Assembly (NCBI GenBank): GCA_964438755.1
Contig: CAYTLL010000004.1
Location: 77,702 to 141,701 of the forward strand
Direction of reading: 5' to 3'
DNA: 64,000 nt
Source: IMCC26134_A sp964438755
GTDB taxonomy: Bacteria; Verrucomicrobiota; Verrucomicrobiia; Opitutales; Opitutaceae
Below, in pieces: positions 58,200 to 64,000 of the stretch. The position numbers and the translations under genes are program-made. Under the pieces are notes generated by a model. The model saw only the letters and a program-made list of their open reading frames with translations. It did not search any database and was not told the origin of the DNA. Position 1 is the stretch's first letter. Each line of letters starts with the position of its first letter.

Positions 58200-60338
58200 A
58201 TGACCTTTCGCTTCATCCCCGGACTCATCTCCTTCTTCGCCCTTTCGCTCGCCGCCCGCGCGGCCGAGCTTCCGCCGGGCGTCTTCGTGGACATCGACGC
58301 GCGCAACACCGCGCCCGCCTCGGACGCCCCCGGCCCCTTCTTCACCGATAATCCCGCCGATCCCGGCTTCACCAAAGGCCCCCTCTGGCGAAAACGCCCC
58401 GGCTTCGGCTTCGACGCCGCGAAAAACCGCGAGGTTTTCGAGAAAGACGCCAACGAGGGCGTGGGCGACGCGCTCCCGCTTGTCACGACCGTCACCGGCC
58501 TCAAGCCCGGCGCCCGGCACGGGGTCTACGTCGCGTTTCTCTCGATCCCGACCCAAGGCTGGCAGGTCAAGGCCGGGCTCTCGCCCGACAAGCTGGAAAC
58601 CTTCACCCGCACCCGCCCCGCGGGCCGGGTGATCGATCTCGGCCTCAGCGCCGAACGCGATTCCAACCGCCACCAATACCTCGGCTATATCGGCGAAGTC
58701 ACCGTGCCCGACGACGGCGTCCTGCGTCTGTATTCGGATGATGGTGACGGCGTCTCCACCGACTGGGCGGCCCGCACGTGGCTGGAGGGTTTCCATCTCG
58801 CCGCCCCCCGGGAAGGCGCCACGACCGCGCCCGCCACGATCGCCGCCGAAAAACCCGCGGTCGTCGCAAAACCCGCGCCCGCCGTCCGCCCCGCGCCGCA
58901 GACGCCGTCCGCGGCGCTCCCCGCCGGCGCCGTCCGCATCGCCCCCGACGGCGCGTGGACCTGGTTCAACGACGAACGCGCCATCGTCCACCAGGGCTCG
59001 ATCTATTCCGGCTACGTCCTCGCCGACGGCCGCTACGGCGTCACCCGCTACGATTTCGCCGACGGCAAGTCCTCCCACATGGTGATCAGCACCGACGCCT
59101 CCCGGCAGCAGGACGACCACAACAACCCTTCCCTCACCGTCCTCCCCGACGGCCGCATCCTCGCCCTCTACTCCAAGCACATCGCCGGAAACCAATTCTA
59201 CCAGCGCACCTCCCTCGTTCCGCGCCCCTCGTCCGACGCCGACTGGGGCCCCGAGATCGCTCGCCCCACCCCGGCGGCGACGACCTACGCCAACACCTAC
59301 CGCCTCTACGGCGAGGCCAACCGCATCTACAACTTCCATCGGTGTATCAATTTTAACCCTACACTGACCGTTTCCGACGATCTCGGCGCCACCTGGCAGC
59401 CCTCGCGCCAGTTCATCGGCAGCGGATCGGGCCGCACCCGGCCCTACATCCGCCTCGTCTCCGACCACGAGAAACGCATCGACCTGACCTACACCGACGG
59501 GCACCCCCGCGACGTCGAGAACTCGCTCTACCACCTCTACTACTCGGGCGGCGCCCTCCGCCGCAGCGACGGCTCGGTCATCAAGCCCATCTCCGCCATC
59601 CCCCTCGACCACGACGCCGGCGAGCGCGGCTCCGTCATCTACCAATACAACGACGCCCCCTGGGGCGCGGGCCAGGGCCCCGACGACTGGATCCCGACCG
59701 GCCGCGCCTGGAACTGGGACGTCCAATACGACCCCGCCGGACGCCCCGTGGTCGCCTTCCAGGTCCAGCGCGACAACCTCGGCTGGAGCAACGACCGCAT
59801 CTACTACTACTACGCCCGCTGGACCGGCTCCGCCTGGCAAAAACGATTTATCGCCCACGCCGGCCGCCCGCTCTACGCCGCCGAGGACGACTACGGCGGC
59901 GGCATGGCCATCGATCCGCAGGACCCCCGCGTCGTCTACATCTCCTCGAACGCCGCCGATCCGTTCAAGCTCTCCGAGACCACCGACGTCCCGCTTCGCC
60001 CCCGCAACCGCTACGAGATCTGGCGGGGCTTCACCGCCGACGGAGGCCTCACCTTCACCTGGACGCAGCTCACGGTGGATTCCGAGGCGGACAACCTGCG
60101 TCCCATCGTTCCCGAAAACCATGGGCGCACGGAGTGTGTCCTCTGGTTCTACGGCAACTACCGCAGCTACACCAATTATGCCGCTCAGATCGCAGGCCGC
60201 ATCGGCAAGCCGCTGCCCCCGCCGGTCCTCGCCGTGACGCCGGCCCCCGCCAAAGCCGCGCCCACACCCGTCCCCGCCGCACCCAAGGCGCCCGCGCCCG
60301 CCGACGGCCAGCAAATGCGCAATCCCGTCCGGCGCTGA
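58200..60338 (+). CDS. Secreted BNR_4 beta-propeller protein (candidate polysaccharide lyase) with duplicated N-terminal domain
   Basis: A 712-residue secreted protein. After a signal peptide (1-22) comes a domain homologous to the preceding protein (about 24-200), a Pro/Ala linker, then a BNR_4-type seven-bladed propeller (about 245-690). Propeller marks are FNDERAIVHQGSIYSGYV, QQDDHNNPSLTVLPDGRIL, SKHIAGNQFYQR, GEANRIYNFHRCINFNPTL and EDDYGGGMAIDPQDPRVVYI. BNR_4 propellers include ulvan and related uronate lyases (PL24/PL25), where His and Tyr/Arg in these loops act. With a GH105-type gene next, lyase activity on a uronic-acid polymer is the leading guess. The end is Pro/Ala-rich. Confidence 0.85.
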   Translation: MTFRFIPGLISFFALSLAARAAELPPGVFVDIDARNTAPASDAPGPFFTDNPADPGFTKGPLWRKRPGFGFDAAKNREVFEKDANEGVGDALPLVTTVTGLKPGARHGVYVAFLSIPTQGWQVKAGLSPDKLETFTRTRPAGRVIDLGLSAERDSNRHQYLGYIGEVTVPDDGVLRLYSDDGDGVSTDWAARTWLEGFHLAAPREGATTAPATIAAEKPAVVAKPAPAVRPAPQTPSAALPAGAVRIAPDGAWTWFNDERAIVHQGSIYSGYVLADGRYGVTRYDFADGKSSHMVISTDASRQQDDHNNPSLTVLPDGRILALYSKHIAGNQFYQRTSLVPRPSSDADWGPEIARPTPAATTYANTYRLYGEANRIYNFHRCINFNPTLTVSDDLGATWQPSRQFIGSGSGRTRPYIRLVSDHEKRIDLTYTDGHPRDVENSLYHLYYSGGALRRSDGSVIKPISAIPLDHDAGERGSVIYQYNDAPWGAGQGPDDWIPTGRAWNWDVQYDPAGRPVVAFQVQRDNLGWSNDRIYYYYARWTGSAWQKRFIAHAGRPLYAAEDDYGGGMAIDPQDPRVVYISSNAADPFKLSETTDVPLRPRNRYEIWRGFTADGGLTFTWTQLTVDSEADNLRPIVPENHGRTECVLWFYGNYRSYTNYAAQIAGRIGKPLPPPVLAVTPAPAKAAPTPVPAAPKAPAPADGQQMRNPVRR

Positions 60339-60479
60339 TTCGTGGGATTCGTCTCCTCCGCCCTTCGCCTCGATCCCGCCGCGCCCTCCCACGGTCGCGG
60401 CGAAGGCGGCGGAGTCCTTCGCGGGCGTCGTCGTGATGCGACGCCCGCTTCCATGTCGTAGCCGCCCGACCCCCGCCCG

Positions 60480-62618
60480 ATGCGCTCGTCCGTCCCGCTC
60501 CGTCTCGCGTTAATTTTCGCCCTCATCGCAGGCGCGACCCACGGCCAAACCTCGTCGTCGCTCGAGCGCCGACGCTCGATCGAGGAGGCGATGCGTCGCG
60601 CCAACGCCTACTACCAGGCCAACTTCGCCCTCGGCACCGCCGTCTGGAATCGCGGCGCCTATCACGGCGGCAACATCCAGGCGTGGCGAACCCTCGGCCT
60701 CGCGCCGGACCTCGCCTACGCCGTTCGCTGGGCCGAGTCCAACGCATGGACCGTCGGCCCCGAGGCCGGCGGCAGCGCCGACGCCGACTCCCAAACCTGC
60801 GGCCAGACCTATCTCGACCTCTACGAAATCGATCCCCAGCCCGTCCGCAAAGCGTCGATAAAAAGCCGCGTCGACCTGCTCGTCGCCAACCCCGCCACAT
60901 CCACCGACGACTGGTGGTGGATCGACGCCTTCTACATGGCCGCGCCCACGTTCGCACGGCTCGGACGCATCGAAGGCGACCCCGCCTACCTCGACCAGAT
61001 GCTCGCGATGTATCGGCACATGCGCGACACCCGCGCGCTGTTCGACCCCGCCCGCGGGCTCTGGTATCGCGACGCCACCGCCAAGGGCCGCACCGGCGCC
61101 AACACCCCGCAGTTCTGGGGCCGCGGCAACGGCTGGATCATCGCGGGCTGCGCCCGGGTGCTGGAGCAACTCCCCGCGGGCGATCCCCGCCGCGTGGATT
61201 TCGAGGCGATGCTGAAAACCATGGCCGCCTCCCTCCTGCCCCTTCAAGGCGCCGACGGCTTCTGGCGCTCCAACCTGCTGTTCCCCGCGCAATATCCGAC
61301 GCCCGAGACCAGCTGCACCGCCTTCTTCGCCTACGCCATCGCCTACGGCGTCAACGCCGGGCTTCTGGACCCCGCCGTCTACACGCCCGTCGTCGAGCGG
61401 GCCTGGGACGGCATGGTCTCCACCGCGCTCAACGGCGCCGGCCGCCTCGGCTACGTCCAGGCCATCGGCGCCGCCCCCGCCGCCAGCACCGCGGACGGCG
61501 GCCAGGACTACGGCTACGGCGCCTTTCTCCTCACCGGCTGCGAATTGCTCAGGATGAACGGAGGCCCCGCCCCCGTCTCGGCCGTCGCCGGCCCGGCGCA
61601 AACACGGGCCGACGCCGACGGAAACTACGCCGAAACCTTCCGGCTCGACGCGTCCGCCACCGTCCTGCGCGACGCCTCGCCCGCCCGCTTCACCTGGTGG
61701 CTGGGCTCCCTTTTCCTCGGGGAGGGCCGGTCCCTCGACGTGGAGTTTCCCCTCGGCGCGCACGACGTGACGCTGGCGGTGGCGCACGGCTCCGACGCGC
61801 CCTGCCTGGACCGGACCACGATCCGCGTCCGCCCGGCGCCCGCCCTCGAGCTCGAGGCCTCCGCCAGCGGTAGCCAGATTCCGAATACGCCTCAAAACGT
61901 CCTCGACGGCGATCCCGCCACCCGCTGGTCCCAGGAGGGCGACGGACAGTGGATCTCGTTCCGGCTTCCCGTCGCCGCCGCGCTGGACCACGTCGACATC
62001 GCTTTCTATCTGGGCGACACCCGCCGAAGCCTCTTCGATCTCCAGGCATCGCTCGACGGCCAGACATGGGAGACGCTGTTCAGCGGATCCAGCGGCGGCG
62101 CGAGCGCGGGGTTGGAACGCTTCGTATTCCCCTCCCGCGTCGTCCGCCACGTCCGCTACCTCGGCCACGGCAACACCGCCAGCGCCTGGAACAGCCTGAC
62201 CGAGTTTTCGCTGCCCCTCCCCGCGATTCTCGACTCCGCCGACACCGACGCCAACGGCCTGCCCGATTCCTGGGAAATCCGCCACTACGGCGCCATCGGG
62301 CAAAGCCCCTCGCTCCGATCCGCCTACATCACGGGCCTGACGCCAGAATCCGGGGTCACGGACGGCGCGCTTGTCATTCGCCGCTCCGCGGAGAGCGATC
62401 ACCCCGAACTGCGCCTGAACGCCCGGCCGGCCTTCGGGCCCGGCTACCTGGACAAGGTCCGCCGCTACCGCGTGCTCCGCAGCCCCGACCTGACCCCCGG
62501 CTCGTGGTCCGCGCTCCCGGGCTATGAAGCGGCGCGAGGGGAAGGGATCGACCTAGCCATCCCGTTCGCAATGCCAGAGGCCGCCGCTTTTTTTCGGGCC
62601 GAGATCTGGCTTGAATAG
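60480..62618 (+). CDS. Secreted GH105/GH88-type unsaturated glucuronyl hydrolase with discoidin-like domain
   Basis: A 712-residue enzyme with a signal peptide (1-22). The (alpha/alpha)6-barrel domain (about 28-365) has WWWIDAFYMAAPTFARLG, TPQFWGRGNGWIIAG and GGQDYGYGAFLLTGCELLRM, the GH105 marks; the aspartate in WIDAF is the expected catalytic acid. An Ig-like part (about 375-455), then an F5/8 type C-like domain (NTPQNVLDGDPATRWSQEGD, then LDHVDIAFYLGDTRR) and a C-terminal module (DTDANGLPDSWE, ending AAFFRAEIWLE) follow. GH105 enzymes cleave the 4,5-unsaturated uronyl residue left by lyases, which fits the gene before it. It ends the locus. Confidence 0.92.
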   Translation: MRSSVPLRLALIFALIAGATHGQTSSSLERRRSIEEAMRRANAYYQANFALGTAVWNRGAYHGGNIQAWRTLGLAPDLAYAVRWAESNAWTVGPEAGGSADADSQTCGQTYLDLYEIDPQPVRKASIKSRVDLLVANPATSTDDWWWIDAFYMAAPTFARLGRIEGDPAYLDQMLAMYRHMRDTRALFDPARGLWYRDATAKGRTGANTPQFWGRGNGWIIAGCARVLEQLPAGDPRRVDFEAMLKTMAASLLPLQGADGFWRSNLLFPAQYPTPETSCTAFFAYAIAYGVNAGLLDPAVYTPVVERAWDGMVSTALNGAGRLGYVQAIGAAPAASTADGGQDYGYGAFLLTGCELLRMNGGPAPVSAVAGPAQTRADADGNYAETFRLDASATVLRDASPARFTWWLGSLFLGEGRSLDVEFPLGAHDVTLAVAHGSDAPCLDRTTIRVRPAPALELEASASGSQIPNTPQNVLDGDPATRWSQEGDGQWISFRLPVAAALDHVDIAFYLGDTRRSLFDLQASLDGQTWETLFSGSSGGASAGLERFVFPSRVVRHVRYLGHGNTASAWNSLTEFSLPLPAILDSADTDANGLPDSWEIRHYGAIGQSPSLRSAYITGLTPESGVTDGALVIRRSAESDHPELRLNARPAFGPGYLDKVRRYRVLRSPDLTPGSWSALPGYEAARGEGIDLAIPFAMPEAAAFFRAEIWLE

Positions 62619-62691
62619 ACCACCCGCCGCAAGTGGACCAAAAACACTCCGCGCAACTGCGGCATGCGCCATGTCAGTCGAGAATACCCAC

Positions 62692-62720
62692 AAAAAAGCC
62701 GCTCCCTTGCGAGAGCGGCC
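62692..62720 (-). terminator. Intrinsic terminator after the PEP-CTERM gene
   Basis: On the minus strand GCCGCTC pairs with GAGCGGC around an eight-base loop and is followed by six U. It lies 25 bases after the PEP-CTERM stop. Confidence 0.9.
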
Positions 62721-62744
62721 TAGCGAACAATCCTTTAAAACAAA

Positions 62745-63734
62745 TTACGCCGTGCGGCGGCGGCGCATGGCTGCGAAGCCAAGCGTGACGATTCCAAAGA
62801 AGGAGGCGAACGAGGAGGGCTCGGGAATGACGGAAGTAAGAACACCCGTGGCTTGGCTGAACTCGTAGCTGCCGTTGCTCCAGAGTCCGCTGCCATTGTT
62901 GGTGAAGCCGGCGACGGTGAAGCTGGCGCCGTAGCTTTCCAAGAGAGTGGAATTGTCAACGATCGTCCAGCTGGCTCCCTGGGTGGTGGAGGCGCTGGCG
63001 AGATTAAAGGAGAAGGTGCCGTTGAAGATCGCGGTGCCGTTGGTGCTGGCCATGCCGGAGATCTTGTTGTTGACACCTGCTGCGCCGATATCGAACGAGA
63101 ACTTGCCCGTATCGGTCAGCGTGAAGTAGGTAGAGGTCGAGGTCGAAATAAGGTCGCCGGTGAACGAGTTGTTGCCGGAGAAATTGACGGCACGATTCGA
63201 GCCCAGGCCGTCCGTCGCGCCAAGATACAGCTTGGCGGTGCCGGAAATGGCGGCGCTGATATTGATATTACCCTGCTTCGCTCGAATGGAGGAATCGCCA
63301 ATCACGGAGATGGAGCCGGCGAGATTGAACAAATCGCCGACGCCATTGAGATGACTGATCGCACCTGCATTGAGGATCAGGTTGTTTACAGTGATGAGCC
63401 CGCTCGTTCCCGTGCTCTTGTAAGTGAATCCGAACAGATCCGTGGAACTTGCCCCGTTCATGTTCGAAGTCGTAAACCCGTTGGCGATCGTCAGCGAGTC
63501 GCCCGCAAAGGTCACGGTGGGGTTGGCCGAAGCCGGAGTGCGGAGACGAAGACCGGAACCAACCGAGTAGGTGTTGCCGGCGATCGGAGCAGCACCACCA
63601 ACCCAGTTGGTGCCAGCGGCGAACGAAGACGCGTTGAGGCCGTCGGAGGCGTTTAGATTGATCAGAGCCGCAGAAGCAGCCGAAGCGCTCAGAAGCGTGG
63701 CCGCTGCGAGCGAGGGGAGTGCTAGTTTATTCAT
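62745..63734 (-). CDS. PEP-CTERM sorting-domain secreted protein
   Basis: A 329-residue secreted protein. A signal peptide (1-23, SASAA) is followed by a Ser/Thr/Asn/Gly-rich beta-helix-like region with autotransporter-type motifs (NLNASDGLNASSFAAGTNWV, AISGTAKLYLGATDGLGSNR, NFSGNNSFTGDLIS). The C-terminus is a PEP-CTERM signal: IPEPSSF, a hydrophobic helix FFGIVTLGFAA and the basic tail MRRRRTA. In this system the exosortase cuts at PEP, and such proteins are linked with exopolysaccharide. The codon composition is less GC-rich than its neighbours. The ATG (MNKLALPSL) was chosen over a more upstream in-frame start that would interrupt the signal peptide. Confidence 0.9.
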   Translation of the reverse strand: MNKLALPSLAAATLLSASAASAALINLNASDGLNASSFAAGTNWVGGAAPIAGNTYSVGSGLRLRTPASANPTVTFAGDSLTIANGFTTSNMNGASSTDLFGFTYKSTGTSGLITVNNLILNAGAISHLNGVGDLFNLAGSISVIGDSSIRAKQGNINISAAISGTAKLYLGATDGLGSNRAVNFSGNNSFTGDLISTSTSTYFTLTDTGKFSFDIGAAGVNNKISGMASTNGTAIFNGTFSFNLASASTTQGASWTIVDNSTLLESYGASFTVAGFTNNGSGLWSNGSYEFSQATGVLTSVIPEPSSFASFFGIVTLGFAAMRRRRTA

Positions 63735-63794
63735 ATAGGGTGAAGCCCGTGCAGGATCCACTCGAACCCAAACACCGCACAACAGCGCCGTGGC

Positions 63795-63878
63795 TATAGC
63801 GTAAACCTACGCTTGATGACGCAAAAAGAGACGAACGGTCACTCGGCCCAACGGTCGCGTCCCGTCATTTACGCTATA
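63795..63878. promoter_or_regulatory. Symmetric divergent promoter/operator candidate
   Basis: TATAGCGTAAA at 63795-63805 is matched exactly in reverse complement by TTTACGCTATA at 63868-63878. Read outward from each arm, TTTACGCTATA(A/G)C could supply a -10 box, one facing the PEP-CTERM gene (ATG 61 bases beyond the arm) and one facing the rightward gene (ATG 70 bases beyond). Co-regulation of the two genes by one protein is the simple inference. Confidence 0.55.
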
Positions 63879-63947
63879 ACTAAGCCGGAAGCGCCGTCGA
63901 AGGCAAAAGACATATAAGCAACTTCCCCCACCCAACCGATCACATCC

Positions 63948-64000
63948 ATGTCATCCCTCGGTCAATTCCGCGCCCCCTCCTCGCGCCTTCACGCCGCCAT
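63948..64000 (+). CDS. Start of an unidentified gene (3' partial)
   Basis: An ATG at 63948 opens a frame (MSSLGQFRAPSSRLHAA) that stays open to the window edge. It lies 70 bases after the right arm of the symmetric promoter candidate. Seventeen residues are too few to identify a family. Confidence 0.4.
   Translation, partial: MSSLGQFRAPSSRLHAA

Noticed and set aside
54700..60392. Two long minus-strand frames (over 800 codons each) opposite the GH2, unknown and BNR_4 genes
   Set aside because: Both mirror strongly coding plus-strand genes with signal peptides and active-site motifs; the antisense products are low-complexity.
1..64000. CRISPR arrays, tRNA and rRNA genes, and insertion sequences
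   Set aside because: I looked for regularly spaced repeats, cloverleaf signatures, rRNA core sequences and transposase motifs and saw none; a tRNA could still be missed by eye.

Overview
The window reads as high-GC chromosomal DNA of a Verrucomicrobiota bacterium, most likely of the Opitutaceae. This is inferred from three things: an LpxC-FabZ fusion beside lpxA, a PEP-CTERM protein ending in PEPSS...RRRR, and a five-gene pilus locus laid out like the Akkermansia Amuc_1098-1102 cluster. No rRNA, tRNA, CRISPR array, integrase or transposase was recognised by eye. Most of the window is ordinary chromosome with small accessory patches.

0-13 kb: end of a sensor kinase, then lipid A genes (lpxC-fabZ, lpxA), two tandem alpha/beta hydrolases, a D-lactate-type dehydrogenase, gatC, hom, plsY, serA, an HD hydrolase, a class I glutamine amidotransferase and a DUF4139 protein. 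Two intergenic spaces here carry long imperfect inverted repeats made of short reiterated words.

13-21 kb: a UvrD/PcrA helicase, two tandem PilT-type ATPases, a TatD-like hydrolase, and a sulfotransferase facing an aspartyl/asparaginyl beta-hydroxylase-like gene.

21-33 kb: a 910-residue secreted repeat protein, a phage tail-collar-like protein and a divergent GNAT gene, then an AT-rich island. Next is a tightly overlapping operon, hsp33-pnuC-NR kinase-tcdA, that joins NAD salvage to tRNA modification and a redox chaperone. Then come hsp20, an AraC regulator, and a 1.2-kb gap holding a frameshifted zinc alcohol dehydrogenase remnant.

33-44 kb: a DMT exporter, a branched-chain amino-acid-type ABC operon (livK, livH, livM and a fused livG-livF), a probable broken single-Cache gene, cytidine deaminase, the agmatine-to-putrescine pair aguB-aguA with a lipoprotein, hisG, an orphan OmpR-type regulator and a 5'-3' exonuclease.

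44-52 kb: a complete type IV pilus assembly operon of the verrucomicrobial kind, transcribed leftward: periplasmic protein, PilM-PilN fusion, Amuc_1100-like, Amuc_1099-like, secretin, terminator. With the PilT ATPases at 15-18 kb it implies a retractile pilus.

53-63 kb: a rightward polysaccharide-use locus: secreted GH2, a 366-residue secreted protein of unknown function, a BNR_4 beta-propeller protein sharing a roughly 170-residue domain with it, and a GH105-type unsaturated uronyl hydrolase with a discoidin-like domain. The combination resembles ulvan or rhamnogalacturonan utilisation loci. The window ends with a PEP-CTERM protein, a symmetric divergent promoter region, and the first codons of another gene.
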